Shown in pieces: positions 8,365 to 18,299 of a DNA stretch of 64,000 nucleotides (the stretch's first letter is position 1; the number at the start of each line of letters is the position of its first letter). Location: the NCBI RefSeq assembly GCF_038396785.1, contig NZ_CP151087.1, forward strand, positions 1,488,001 through 1,552,000, in the 5' to 3' direction. This DNA is from Sphingobacterium thalpophilum (lineage in GTDB: Bacteria > Bacteroidota > Bacteroidia > Sphingobacteriales > Sphingobacteriaceae). The notes under the pieces were generated by a model. It saw nothing but the letters and a program-made list of their open reading frames with translations, made no database searches and was not told the DNA's origin. The position numbers and the translations under genes are program-made.

Positions 8365-8655
8365 TTATTTTTTAAAGAAATCCGTCAACAACTGATCAAG
8401 TTCCTGTACTGAATTTTCCAAACCCACTTCGTGGTTTTGAGACTGCCGCTCTGCATTAAGCATACGCGTCGCAAATTGCAATACACACATGGATAACAAA
8501 TCCTGCTTATCTCTCACAGTATAGTTTTCCTGCAATTCCTTTACTTTTTCATTTATCAATTTCGCAGCGTGTCGAATTACTTCTTCTTCCGCGCTTTCCA
8601 CCCGAAGGGGATAAACACGATCTGCGATATTTATTTTTATGGAAATCTCTCCCAT
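8365..8655 (-). CDS. zapA: Cell division protein ZapA
   Basis: This 96-residue protein starts MGEISIKINIADRVYPLRV and has the ZapA globular head (I.V....Y.L......E..I..AA..IN.K) followed by a C-terminal helix for dimerisation. ZapA binds FtsZ and bundles its filaments at the division ring. It lies 54 bp downstream of a coiled-coil gene and just upstream of the 6S-like RNA. Confidence 0.88.
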   Translation of the reverse strand: MGEISIKINIADRVYPLRVESAEEEVIRHAAKLINEKVKELQENYTVRDKQDLLSMCVLQFATRMLNAERQSQNHEVGLENSVQELDQLLTDFFKK

Positions 8656-8709
8656 TTCTTTGAGCTTTTTAACGTTGTATTAGTTTGAATCCGATAACAC
8701 TTCTCCCAA

Positions 8710-9015
8710 CTATTTCAACAAACTAATACACTTGTCTATTTCCCGCACAAAATCGTTAATTTTTTGTTTTGTGTCAAGTATTTTTTCATTAATTGCTTCC
8801 TTATCCGTTTCAGAATCTAACGTACGGGCAACTGCCAACGCTTTGACCCTCTCTTCCAATTGCTTGCTCTTATCGTTGCTCGCATCGAAAGCCACTTTTA
8901 AGGATTGTACCTCTAATTTAAGCAAATCATTTTCTTCTTGCAAGACTTCGCACAATTGAATTAAATTTTTCGTTTTCTCAACGATCAGATTCATTTGTGA
9001 AGACAATGTTGCCAT
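8710..9015 (-). CDS. Small coiled-coil protein next to zapA
   Basis: This 101-residue protein is almost entirely heptad-rich helix (LxxExxxLKxEVxxLKxAF and similar), with Leu/Val at regular spacing from about residue 10 to the end. It has no signal peptide or membrane helix. It begins 40 bp after pheT and is followed 54 bp later by zapA, so it is probably in the same transcript. By size, structure and position it resembles ZapB-type division coiled coils, but I see no direct sequence match; that role is inference. Confidence 0.75.
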   Translation of the reverse strand: MATLSSQMNLIVEKTKNLIQLCEVLQEENDLLKLEVQSLKVAFDASNDKSKQLEERVKALAVARTLDSETDKEAINEKILDTKQKINDFVREIDKCISLLK

Positions 9016-9055
9016 AATAAAAATTGAATATTACCAATTAATGTTGTATCTCTAA

Positions 9056-11452
9056 TTAACCACGCACTTCCGCGCCTAGTTCCTTCTCAAAATTAACAAT
9101 TAATTTTTGAACTATCGCATCAATTTGCTTATCAGTAAGTGTTTTTTCTTCATCCTGCAAGATAAAGCTCAGAGCATAAGACTTTTTCCCTTCCGGAATT
9201 TTATCACCTTTATACACGTCAAACACATTTACCTCCTTTAAAAGCTTGCGTTCGGTCTTCTGAGCGACAAATTGTAGCTTATCGAAGCTTACATTTTCGT
9301 CGATCAAGAGCGATAAATCTCTGCGTACAGCCGGGAATTTGGAAACTTCTTTATACTGAATGCTATTCTTACGAATGATTTTCATCAAAACATCCCAGTC
9401 AAAATCAGCAAAGAAAACCTGACCTTCAACATCTGCTTTTTTCAAATCCGCGTTTGCAATTGCACCAAATGAAACCAAACATTTCTGCCCTTTCATATAG
9501 TTCAAACCATAGGCAAAATGTGAACTTGTAGCATCTTGTATCTGAATTCCTTCAATTTTCAGCCTTTTGATAACAGTATCTACGGCTGCTTTTAGGTTAT
9601 AGAAATTAACCGCATCTTTTTTGCTATTCCATTGCTCAGCTTCATTTTTACCCGCCATGGCAAAGACAAGGTGTTGCGTTTCTTTATAGCCTTCACCATC
9701 CAGCGCATAAGTCTTACCGAATTCAAAGAATTTCAGATCGAAGTTTCTTCGTTTTTGGTTATATTCAATCGCACTCAAAACAGAAAACACCATATTTTGA
9801 CGCATCGTATCCAAATCCGAACTCAATGGATTATACAATTTAACCGCCGTTTCGCTATCATCCGCATAGTCCAGCTTTGTAAGCGAGTTGGACAGAATCT
9901 CACGAAATCCATTTGCGATCAATAGATCTGCCAATTGATTTAAGACAACTTCCTTATCTGGCTTTTCAACCGTATTTAAAGATGCCTTAATTTGTGACTT
10001 CAACTCAATGTTGTTATAACCGTAAATACGCAACACCTCCTCCACAACGTCTACCTCACGTGTGACATCGACGCGATATGCCGGCACCAATACATCAAGG
10101 CCTGTTTCAGTTTCTGAAGTGACTTCAATGCCAAGAGCGACAATAATGGATTTAATTTCTTCATTTGGAATCGCCTGACCGATCAAACGAACCACATTCG
10201 CATAGCTTACGTGAAATGAAAACGGTTTAATCACGACAGGATACTCATCCTTTAGGGTAGATGAAATCGTTCCACCTGCAATTTCTTGGATCAATAAAGC
10301 AGCGCGCTTCAATGCTTCAACCGTAATATTAGGATCGGTACCTCGTTCGAAACGGAAAGAAGCATCTGTTTTTAAACCATGTCGTTTGGAAGTCTTCCGT
10401 ACAGAAACAGCATTGAAATAAGCCGACTCCAAAAATACGTTGGTCGTTTCGGCTGATACACCAGAATGTGCTCCACCAAAAACCCCTGCAATACACATCG
10501 GTTTTTCAGCATCGGCAATCACCAAGTCCTCTGCAGACAAGGTACGCTCCACACCATCTAGGGTAACAAATTTCTCGCCCTCAGTCGCAAGACGAACAAG
10601 GACTTTATTTCCCGCAATTTTATCAGCATCAAAAGCATGCAATGGCTGACCTAAATCGTGTAATATATAATTTGTGACGTCGACAATATTATTGATCGGA
10701 CGAACACCGATAACATTTAATTTCTCTTTTAACCAATCTGGAGATTCACCAACACGAACACCAGTAATATTGATACCACTATAACGTGGGCTCGCCTGTG
10801 CGTCCGCAACGACCACTGTCGTTCCCTCAGCCTCAGCAGCCTTGAATGCAGAAACATCTGCTTTTAACAATTGTGTACGAAAATGTGCCGCAATATCTCT
10901 TGCAACGCCTAAATGCGAAGCTGCATCTGCACGATTGGGCGTCAAACCAATTTCATAACGGTAATCATCCTGAATATTGAAATGATCTTTCACTAAGGTC
11001 CCCACGGCAACATCAGCTGGTAATTCAACGATACCGGCATGGGATGTACCTAAACCGACTTCATCTTCTCCACACAACATACCTTCGGAAACTTCACCAC
11101 GAATTTTAGATTTGGTAATTTTAAAAGGCTCTCCTGTAAGCGGATGGCATGTAGTACCCACTGTAGCAACAATGACTTTCAATCCTGTCCGACAGTTCGG
11201 TGCGCCACATACAATGTGCAATAACTCCGGTCCACCGACATCAACGGTGGTTACTCTTAATTTATCGGCATTAGGATGCTGTTCACAAGTTTTCACTTCA
11301 CCAACAACCAAACCATCCAATCCACCTGGGATACTCTGCACGACGTCCAAAGCTTCTACTTCCAATCCTGTATTTGTCAAGATAAGCGATAGTTCCTCCG
11401 GTGTCGAATCTATATTAACGTGTTGTTTTAACCAATTATATGAAATATTCAT
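9056..11452 (-). CDS. pheT: Phenylalanyl-tRNA synthetase beta subunit
   Basis: This 798-residue subunit of PheRS has an N-terminal tRNA-binding (EMAP-like) domain (about residues 40-150), B3/4 and B5 domains with the editing site, a catalytic-like core and a C-terminal ferredoxin-fold anticodon-binding domain starting near FPAVRRDLSLLID. I start it at MNISYNWLKQHV (11452), the family's usual opening; an in-frame upstream extension to 11563 would run through the promoter at 11473-11503, so it is excluded. pheS is not adjacent. Confidence 0.96.
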   Translation of the reverse strand: MNISYNWLKQHVNIDSTPEELSLILTNTGLEVEALDVVQSIPGGLDGLVVGEVKTCEQHPNADKLRVTTVDVGGPELLHIVCGAPNCRTGLKVIVATVGTTCHPLTGEPFKITKSKIRGEVSEGMLCGEDEVGLGTSHAGIVELPADVAVGTLVKDHFNIQDDYRYEIGLTPNRADAASHLGVARDIAAHFRTQLLKADVSAFKAAEAEGTTVVVADAQASPRYSGINITGVRVGESPDWLKEKLNVIGVRPINNIVDVTNYILHDLGQPLHAFDADKIAGNKVLVRLATEGEKFVTLDGVERTLSAEDLVIADAEKPMCIAGVFGGAHSGVSAETTNVFLESAYFNAVSVRKTSKRHGLKTDASFRFERGTDPNITVEALKRAALLIQEIAGGTISSTLKDEYPVVIKPFSFHVSYANVVRLIGQAIPNEEIKSIIVALGIEVTSETETGLDVLVPAYRVDVTREVDVVEEVLRIYGYNNIELKSQIKASLNTVEKPDKEVVLNQLADLLIANGFREILSNSLTKLDYADDSETAVKLYNPLSSDLDTMRQNMVFSVLSAIEYNQKRRNFDLKFFEFGKTYALDGEGYKETQHLVFAMAGKNEAEQWNSKKDAVNFYNLKAAVDTVIKRLKIEGIQIQDATSSHFAYGLNYMKGQKCLVSFGAIANADLKKADVEGQVFFADFDWDVLMKIIRKNSIQYKEVSKFPAVRRDLSLLIDENVSFDKLQFVAQKTERKLLKEVNVFDVYKGDKIPEGKKSYALSFILQDEEKTLTDKQIDAIVQKLIVNFEKELGAEVRG

Positions 11453-11472
11453 CTCGAATTTGATTTGATGCA

Positions 11473-11503
11473 CAAACTTAGATAAATTTGAGTTTATATC
11501 CAA
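11473..11503 (-). promoter_or_regulatory. Promoter of pheT
   Basis: Minus-strand TTG (11503-11501), 20 bases, TAAGTTTG (11480-11473), then 20 bases to the ATG. It fits the Bacteroidota consensus exactly and fixes the pheT start downstream of it. Confidence 0.75.
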
Positions 11504-11913
11504 CGTCAATTTACCCTTCATCAACAGTTGGTCTGAATTTAATGCGGTAGGTAGGCTCCTCAAAAGACTTCATTAGGCTAGGCAGCAAGCGATTTTATTT
11601 TTTTGAAAGTTGATACGATAGAACCAAGGCAGCTATTTGGACCTTAGATTCATACCGAAGGAAGAGATCGTATGAAGGAGTTCATAAATCCCTTCCCAAG
11701 GATAATCATATTTATTCATAGGTGATGAATGCTGCGAATGTAGGGGCTTTCCCCGAACGAAACGAATGCAATTATTAATTATAACTTTTATTTACATGAA
11801 TTAACACAACTTTACACTTATTTACACAAAACAGCAATTTTGGCCTTTTCCAGTAAACGCAACCTGAGCCTATTTTTTAATGAAAATTCAAGCATTTCCA
11901 TAAAAATAATATG

Positions 11914-11921
11914 TAACTTTG
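11914..11921 (+). promoter_or_regulatory. -7 box TAACTTTG, purL
   Basis: This perfect TAnnTTTG lies 38 bases before the purL ATG. No TTG is present at the ideal upstream distance, so the full promoter is only likely. No PurR-like operator was recognised. Confidence 0.5.
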
Positions 11922-11959
11922 TGCTTTAATTTGAAGAACGTTCAAAACAAACATTTATA

Positions 11960-14900
11960 ATGATTCATTTCTTTGAGAACCCATCGAACACTGTATATGG
12001 TGTTCAAAGCGTAAACTCTTTATCACAAGAAGACATTACTAAACTCAACTGGCTATTCGGCAACGCCAAAAAACTAGACGACCAAAACCTTAACCATTAC
12101 TTTGTAGGACCCCGCGCCGCGATGGTTACTCCCTGGAGTACCAATGCAGTAGAAATCACGCAAAATATGGGAATTGCAGGAATTGTTCGTATAGAAGAAT
12201 TTCAACCGGTACCAGCGGATTTCAATGACTTCGATCCAATGATTTCACAAAAGTTCAGTATGTTGACACAGGACATGTATACCGTCAACATTACACCTGA
12301 ACCGATATTGGAAATTGAAGACATCGAGGCCTACAACAAATCTGAGGGCCTAGCGCTAAATCCAGAAGAAGTAGATTACCTCAATAACCTTTCGACCAAA
12401 TTGGGTCGTCTGCTTACAGACTCGGAAGTATTCGCTTTTTCGCAAGCGAATTCTGAACACTGTAGACACAAGATTTTCAATGGTACCTTTATCATTGATG
12501 GCGAAGAGCAACCCACTTCCCTCTTTAAATTAATTAAAAAGACTTCTGAAACCAATCCGAACGAGATTGTTTCTGCTTATAAAGATAACGTTGCCTTTGT
12601 CAAAGGTCCACGTGTCACACAATTTGCACCTAAATCGGCCGACAAACCTGACTTTTACGAAGAGAAAGCATTTGATTCGGTTTTATCCGTAAAAGCTGAA
12701 ACACACAATTTCCCGACTACTGTAGAACCATTTTCGGGTGCTGCAACTGGGTCAGGTGGTGAAATCCGCGACCGTATGGCCGGTGGCCAAGGAGCGATTC
12801 CATTGGCGGGTACTGCCGTATACATGACTGCTTATTCGCGATTGGAACAAAATAAATTGGACCTTCAGGCAGGAACAGTTACTGAACCGGCAAAGGAACT
12901 CAACAAAACGCGGCCATGGGAAAATGCGATGCAAGAGCGTCAATGGTTGTACCAGACCCCGGTTGACATCCTGATTAAAGCTTCCAATGGTGCTTCTGAC
13001 TTCGGTAATAAGTTTGGTCAGCCCTTAATTACAGGTTCTGTATTGACCTTCGAACATGAAGAGGATGGCCGTAAACTTGGTTACGACAAAGTCATTATGC
13101 AAGCGGGTGGTGTTGGTTATGGAAAACTGGATCAAGCGAAAAAACATACGCCGAAAACTGGCGATAAAGTTGTTATCCTAGGTGGAGAAAATTACCGAAT
13201 CGGCATGGGTGGCGCTGCTGTATCTTCTGCAGATACAGGGGCATTTGGTTCTGGAATTGAGCTTAATGCCATTCAACGTTCCAATCCCGAAATGCAAAAA
13301 CGTGCAGCGAATGCTGTTCGTGGCTTAGTAGAGTCTGATCATAACCCTATTGTCTCTATCCACGATCATGGTGCAGGTGGCCACTTAAACTGTTTATCTG
13401 AACTTGTTGAAGAGACCGGCGGCTTGATTGACCTGGATGCACTTCCTGTAGGCGATCCTACACTATCCGCAAAAGAAATTATCGGTAATGAATCGCAAGA
13501 ACGTATGGGACTTGTCATCGCCGAAGATGATATTGATACCTTAAAACGTGTTGCCGATCGCGAACGTGCACCAATGTACACCGTAGGTGATGTCACTGGC
13601 GACCACCGCTTTACTTTCGAATCAAAAAGTACGGGTGAAAAACCAATGGATTATGCCCTTGAAGATTTCTTTGGCTCATCGCCAAAAACTTTCATGCGCG
13701 ATAAAACCGTAGTTCGCAACTACGCTGATCTTGCTTATGATGCAGCTAATATTCCAAGCTACTTAAACCAAGTATTACAACTGGAAGCGGTTGCTTCCAA
13801 AGATTGGTTAACCAATAAAGTAGACCGTTGTGTTGGTGGCCGTGTTGCCAAACAACAATGTGCGGGTCCATTGCAATTGCCGTTGAATAACGTCGGTGTC
13901 ATGGCATTGGATTATAAAGGTAAAGAAGGTATTGCGACAACAATAGGTCACTCCCCTGTGGCTGCCTTAGTGGATCCGGCTGCGGCAAGCAGAACGGCTA
14001 TTGCGGAATCGCTTTCCAACATCGTATTTGCCCCAATCAAAAATGGTCTTGCAGGAATCTCCCTATCGGCCAACTGGATGTGGGCAGCCAATAATGAGGG
14101 TGAAGATGCCCGCTTATACCAAGCTGTTAAAGCATGCTCGGATTTTGCCATTGCATTGGGAATCAATATCCCCACGGGAAAAGATTCTTTGTCGATGAAG
14201 CAAAAATATCCAAACGGCGAAAACGTCATTGCCCCTGGCACATTGATCATTTCTGCCGCAGGAAACTGTACTGATATCACCAAAGTGGTTGAACCTGTGC
14301 TAAACAAAACAGCCGGATCGATCTATTACATCAACTTATCAAAAGATCAGTTCAAATTAGGCGGTTCGTCATTTGCACAAATCATCAATAAATTAGGTAC
14401 TGAAGTACCGACCATTCAAGATGCTGCTTACTTTAAAACAGCATTCAATACCGTACAGCAATTAATTCAAGAAGGACAGATCGAAGCTGGTCACGACGTC
14501 GGATCGGGTGGCTTGATTACCACCTTATTGGAAATGACCTTTGCCGATGTTAATCTTGGTGCCAATTATGACCTTTCGGCATTACATGAATCGGATAGCG
14601 TAAAAGCCTTCTTTAATGAGAATATCGCACTTGTCCTTCAAGCAAAAGACGACGCTGCTTTCGAAGCAATCGTGAAAGATGCCGGTGTAAACGCGGTTAA
14701 AATTGGTCAGGTGATCGAAGGTAATACAGTGACGATTAAAAATCAAGAAGCGGTATTCAGCTTTGATGTAACAGCAACACGTGATGTATGGTTTACGACA
14801 TCCTTCCTTTTGGATTCCAAGCAATCTAAAAATGGAACTGCACAACAACGTTTTGATAATTATAAACACCAACCCCTAGCCTTTACTTTCCCAAGTCAAT

Positions 14901-15691
14901 TTGATGGTAAGAAACCAAAAATCGACGAAACTAAAGCACGTCCGAAAGCGGCAATCCTTCGTGAGAAAGGTTCCAACTCCGAACGCGAAATGGCAAATGC
15001 CATGTTCTTGGCAGGCTTTGATGTGAAAGATGTTCACATGACCGATTTGATCACTGGTCGTGAGACATTGGAAGACATCCAATTTATCGGTGCCGTCGGA
15101 GGCTTCTCGAACTCAGATGTATTGGGTTCGGCAAAAGGTTGGGCCGGTGCTTTCCTTTACAATGAAAAAGCGAAAAAAGCCTTAAACGACTTCTTTGCTC
15201 GTCCGGATACACTTTCGGTTGGTATCTGTAATGGATGTCAGTTATTTATGGAACTTGAAATGATCAATCCTGAGCATGAAATCCATGGAAAAATGCTACA
15301 CAATACTTCAGGGAAACACGAGTCAAACTTTGTGTCTGTAAAAGTTCAGGAAAACAATTCGGTCATGTTATCGACACTAGCGGGAAGTACCTTAGGGGTT
15401 TGGATTTCACACGGAGAAGGAAAATTCAACCTTCCGTATGCGGAAGAGCAATACAATATCGTGGCAAAATATGCTTATGAGCAATATCCGCATAACCCAA
15501 ATGGTTCGGACTATAATACAGCAATGGTCTGCGATAAGACTGGACGCCACTTGGCTACGATGCCACATATTGAGCGTTCGGTGTTCCAATGGCATTGGGC
15601 AAATTATCCAAAAGGTCGTCAGGACGAAGTTTCTCCTTGGATTGAAGCATTCGTTAATGCACGTCAATGGATTGACGAGCAAGGCAAATAA
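11960..15691 (+). CDS. purL: Phosphoribosylformylglycinamidine synthase, single-chain
   Basis: This 1243-residue large-type FGAR amidotransferase carries out the fourth step of purine synthesis, making FGAM from FGAR, glutamine and ATP. It combines an N-terminal PurS-like domain, two AIRS-type synthetase halves (for example [10 protein letters not shown] and KAETHNFPT for ATP/substrate binding) and a C-terminal class I glutaminase. The glutaminase nucleophile is in GICNGCQLF and the His/Glu pair in MPHIERSVF. Many Gram-positive bacteria split this enzyme into PurL, PurQ and PurS; here it is one chain as in proteobacteria. Confidence 0.97.
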   Translation: MIHFFENPSNTVYGVQSVNSLSQEDITKLNWLFGNAKKLDDQNLNHYFVGPRAAMVTPWSTNAVEITQNMGIAGIVRIEEFQPVPADFNDFDPMISQKFSMLTQDMYTVNITPEPILEIEDIEAYNKSEGLALNPEEVDYLNNLSTKLGRLLTDSEVFAFSQANSEHCRHKIFNGTFIIDGEEQPTSLFKLIKKTSETNPNEIVSAYKDNVAFVKGPRVTQFAPKSADKPDFYEEKAFDSVLSVKAETHNFPTTVEPFSGAATGSGGEIRDRMAGGQGAIPLAGTAVYMTAYSRLEQNKLDLQAGTVTEPAKELNKTRPWENAMQERQWLYQTPVDILIKASNGASDFGNKFGQPLITGSVLTFEHEEDGRKLGYDKVIMQAGGVGYGKLDQAKKHTPKTGDKVVILGGENYRIGMGGAAVSSADTGAFGSGIELNAIQRSNPEMQKRAANAVRGLVESDHNPIVSIHDHGAGGHLNCLSELVEETGGLIDLDALPVGDPTLSAKEIIGNESQERMGLVIAEDDIDTLKRVADRERAPMYTVGDVTGDHRFTFESKSTGEKPMDYALEDFFGSSPKTFMRDKTVVRNYADLAYDAANIPSYLNQVLQLEAVASKDWLTNKVDRCVGGRVAKQQCAGPLQLPLNNVGVMALDYKGKEGIATTIGHSPVAALVDPAAASRTAIAESLSNIVFAPIKNGLAGISLSANWMWAANNEGEDARLYQAVKACSDFAIALGINIPTGKDSLSMKQKYPNGENVIAPGTLIISAAGNCTDITKVVEPVLNKTAGSIYYINLSKDQFKLGGSSFAQIINKLGTEVPTIQDAAYFKTAFNTVQQLIQEGQIEAGHDVGSGGLITTLLEMTFADVNLGANYDLSALHESDSVKAFFNENIALVLQAKDDAAFEAIVKDAGVNAVKIGQVIEGNTVTIKNQEAVFSFDVTATRDVWFTTSFLLDSKQSKNGTAQQRFDNYKHQPLAFTFPSQFDGKKPKIDETKARPKAAILREKGSNSEREMANAMFLAGFDVKDVHMTDLITGRETLEDIQFIGAVGGFSNSDVLGSAKGWAGAFLYNEKAKKALNDFFARPDTLSVGICNGCQLFMELEMINPEHEIHGKMLHNTSGKHESNFVSVKVQENNSVMLSTLAGSTLGVWISHGEGKFNLPYAEEQYNIVAKYAYEQYPHNPNGSDYNTAMVCDKTGRHLATMPHIERSVFQWHWANYPKGRQDEVSPWIEAFVNARQWIDEQGK

Positions 15692-15698
15692 AAAAAGA

Positions 15699-15730
15699 AA
15701 AACTCCTTCATGTATGAAGGAGTTTTTTTT
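15699..15730 (+). terminator. Terminator of purL
   Basis: Arms AAAACTCCTTCAT and ATGAAGGAGTTTT with a 2-base loop and a T8 tail, 7 bp after the stop. Confidence 0.88.
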
Positions 15731-15769
15731 AGATATCCCTTTTGTATCCTGGTTTGTTCATCATTTGAT

Positions 15770-16177
15770 CTAGGGAGTATTTTCCAGAGCCCATGACCAT
15801 AAAAAAAAGATCAGCAAAAAGAATACGACTATAGAAAGCCACAATTCGGAATTCAAATAACTAAACCCGTGGGTGATATTAACAAAAAATACAGCCCCTA
15901 CCAATACCGGAAATAATAGTAATGAGGCTAAACGGGTTTGAAAACCTAAGATAAGGAACAGCCCGCCTACCAAATGGGTAAAAACCACATAGTGAACCGC
16001 ACCCCACGATGATAAGTGGAAACTACTTTGCTCAATCATGTGTTGAACAACATCCCTATCATTTACGAAACTTACACCTTTGGCAAAAATAACGATCCCT
16101 AAGGCTATTCTTAGGTAATCGATCCATTGTGGGTGATGTGCATCGCCCCAATGCTCAATTTTGTGTATCAGGTTCAT
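15770..16177 (-). CDS. DoxX-family membrane protein
   Basis: This 135-residue protein has four hydrophobic helices. The pattern RIALGIVIFAKGVSF near the start and HLVGGLFLILGFQTRLASLLL in the middle is typical of DoxX/DoxD-like proteins. Members are linked to redox stress or quinone-related functions, but the role of this one is unknown. A strong purine-rich SD (AGGAGG) precedes the ATG at 16177. Confidence 0.8.
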   Translation of the reverse strand: MNLIHKIEHWGDAHHPQWIDYLRIALGIVIFAKGVSFVNDRDVVQHMIEQSSFHLSSWGAVHYVVFTHLVGGLFLILGFQTRLASLLLFPVLVGAVFFVNITHGFSYLNSELWLSIVVFFLLIFFLWSWALENTP

Positions 16178-16349
16178 AACATACCTCCTTTTTATAGATG
16201 GTTATAGCCTAATAACAATTGAACAGTAAAAAAGTTGTTTGTATGAGATGATTCACTATCAAAATGTTACGAAGTGAAGACAGCCCACTCCTACGCAACA
16301 CTTCTGCTAAAACCAATCGTTGGCAAATGAGGCCTCACGCTGTTTCCAA

Positions 16350-16376
16350 AATCAATCAATCAATCAATCAATCAAT
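16350..16376. repeat. Tetranucleotide tandem repeat (AATC)6
   Basis: Six perfect AATC units plus AAT lie 16 bp past the stop of the AEC transporter and about 170 bp upstream of doxX. Confidence 0.9.
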
Positions 16377-16391
16377 TAACGCAACTGTAGG

Positions 16392-17306
16392 TTAGGAGAA
16401 AAAAAGTCGAATAACAAAATCCCAAAATGCAGTTGTTAGCAGCCCCACAACAATACTAAAACCGATAACCAGATTGACCAGCTTGGTATTCAGATGGTAT
16501 TGCTCGGCAATGATCCCCGAAGTGACCAAGGTTGGCATAGCTGCTTCGAATATACTGATCCGCGCAACAGCGCCCTTTACACCAAGTAGTAAAGCAAACA
16601 GTAATACCAATGCTGGGGCAAGAATCAATTTATAACTCATCGCTGTACTGATCTGCGAAATCTGTTGTCGCCAACCATCAAACTTCAACTGTAAACCAAT
16701 AGAAAATAAGGCCAAGGGTCCAACGGTCGCCACCAGCTTATCAAAAAAAGGCTCGGCAACTGAAAGATCAACCAATTGCGACAGCATTAAGGCTGTTATA
16801 CAACCGATCAGGGGTGGAAAGCTGACTAACTTTCGAAGCATAAATTTGACATCGATCGCCTCGCCATCTTGGGCATTCGCTCGCAGTGCATTGATAAGTC
16901 CAGCTGTAGAAAGTAGAATAAATGTGGTTTGGTCGCAAATAATCGCAATCGGCAACTGGGCTTCGCCAAAATAGGCGATGATCAATGGAAAGCCAATAAA
17001 GGACGTATTGCTATAACCAGCGGCCAATTCCAAACTACTGCGCGAACGCTGTTTATAGTTTTTACGCCTACAGTACATTTCCATAAATAACCAACTACCT
17101 GCCCAAACGAGGATTGCCGAAAACACCGGAAACAGTAATTGCGATGACCATACAATCTTCGGAATATATTTGAAAGACACCGCTGGAAGGGCAAAATAAA
17201 GAATCCAGGTATTGATCCCTTTATGTGCTTCGGAATGAATTAAATTTGTTCGCTTTAACAGCATCCCTGCCGCGATGCAAAATGCAATCATTATAAAATT
17301 GACCAT
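16392..17306 (-). CDS. AEC-family transporter (auxin efflux carrier type)
   Basis: This 304-residue membrane protein has ten hydrophobic helices arranged as two five-helix halves, matching the AEC/PIN-like family. The motifs GYSNTSFIGFPL and, in the second half, AAMPTLVTSGIIAEQY (the crossover-helix region) are characteristic. Bacterial members carry malate, malonate or other organic anions. It is transcribed divergently from an AraC regulator 108 bp away, which probably controls it. Confidence 0.88.
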   Translation of the reverse strand: MVNFIMIAFCIAAGMLLKRTNLIHSEAHKGINTWILYFALPAVSFKYIPKIVWSSQLLFPVFSAILVWAGSWLFMEMYCRRKNYKQRSRSSLELAAGYSNTSFIGFPLIIAYFGEAQLPIAIICDQTTFILLSTAGLINALRANAQDGEAIDVKFMLRKLVSFPPLIGCITALMLSQLVDLSVAEPFFDKLVATVGPLALFSIGLQLKFDGWRQQISQISTAMSYKLILAPALVLLFALLLGVKGAVARISIFEAAMPTLVTSGIIAEQYHLNTKLVNLVIGFSIVVGLLTTAFWDFVIRLFFS

Positions 17307-17414
17307 GTTTTATTACCATTTTATACGACACAAAGGTGCAATAGTACAGCAGGCAATAACATGTACAAATACATTATTTTTATGTACATTTACGGATATA
17401 TAATCAGGAGAATA

Positions 17415-18245
17415 ATGCGCAAAAAACAGTTTGAGCCTTTGCGGATCAGTGAATTTATTGAGGATAGCTTTCATTTACCTCCACATGAGCAGAATTATTA
17501 TGAGCTTGTTTATATTCGTTCAGGCAAAGGAACCCATGTGATCAACAGATTTGAACTGAACTATGAACGTGGTGATGTATTCTTAATTAGTCCGGCAGAC
17601 AAGCATTATTTTAACATTGAAGAAAAGACACATTTTCTGTTTATTTTATTTACAGATACCTACTTCCTGCAGAATAAACGCAATCAAAAGCGCTATGCCT
17701 GGATTATGGAGCTGATGAACGACAGGGGATTAAAGGAACGCAAATTGGATATGGACGAGCATTATCGCCTGATTTACACTCATATCCTGGAAGCGGTCCG
17801 ACTGTATAGTCATACCACAGTCAGCGAGCGTTCGGACTGGCTATTTGACCAACTCGTCGCGATCTTTGGGCTCTTCAAAGAAATAGCAGAGACGCAACGT
17901 TTACCCCAGCAGCATGAACTATATGTTGACCGATCGATTTCGGCTTACATTCATCAGCATATTTTTTCGCCCGAACAACTTCAGGTCAGCCTACTGGCTC
18001 AGAAATTCAATATTGCCCCATCCTATTTTGGGACCTACTTTAAGAAGAACTTCGGCAGCAGTTTAAGAGCGTATATCAATACCTACCGGATCGAACTCAT
18101 CGAGAACAGACTTAAATCCAAAGATTATACCTTGAAACAAATTGCTGCAGAACTCGGATTTACCGACGAGAGCCATCTTTCCCATTTCTACAAACGCGCC
18201 AGGGGATTTAGTCCTTTACATTATCGAACTCAGCGGACTAAATAG
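17415..18245 (+). CDS. AraC-family transcription regulator
   Basis: This 276-residue regulator has an N-terminal cupin-like sensor domain (YIRSGKGTHVIN, YERGDVFLISP) and a C-terminal double HTH. In the latter, LAQKFNIAPSYFGTYFKKNFG and IAAELGFTDESHLSHFYKRARGFSPLHYR are the two HTH units. I use the ATG at 17415 because AGGAG lies 4 bases upstream; an in-frame extension to 17361 would be through AT-rich promoter DNA. The divergent AEC transporter is the likely target. Confidence 0.9.
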   Translation: MRKKQFEPLRISEFIEDSFHLPPHEQNYYELVYIRSGKGTHVINRFELNYERGDVFLISPADKHYFNIEEKTHFLFILFTDTYFLQNKRNQKRYAWIMELMNDRGLKERKLDMDEHYRLIYTHILEAVRLYSHTTVSERSDWLFDQLVAIFGLFKEIAETQRLPQQHELYVDRSISAYIHQHIFSPEQLQVSLLAQKFNIAPSYFGTYFKKNFGSSLRAYINTYRIELIENRLKSKDYTLKQIAAELGFTDESHLSHFYKRARGFSPLHYRTQRTK

Positions 18246-18299
18246 TAGGCTTTCCAGATAATACACCCTGTATACGCGGAAAAATTGCAATTGAATGGG

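Larger units (their letters stand above)
11453..11959. other. Intergenic region between pheT and purL
   Basis: This 507-bp divergent region holds the pheT promoter on one side and a TAACTTTG box (11914-11921) 38 bases before purL on the other. In between I see no open frame of note and no strong hairpin beyond a small GGGGCTTTCCCC element near 11743. Confidence 0.5.
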
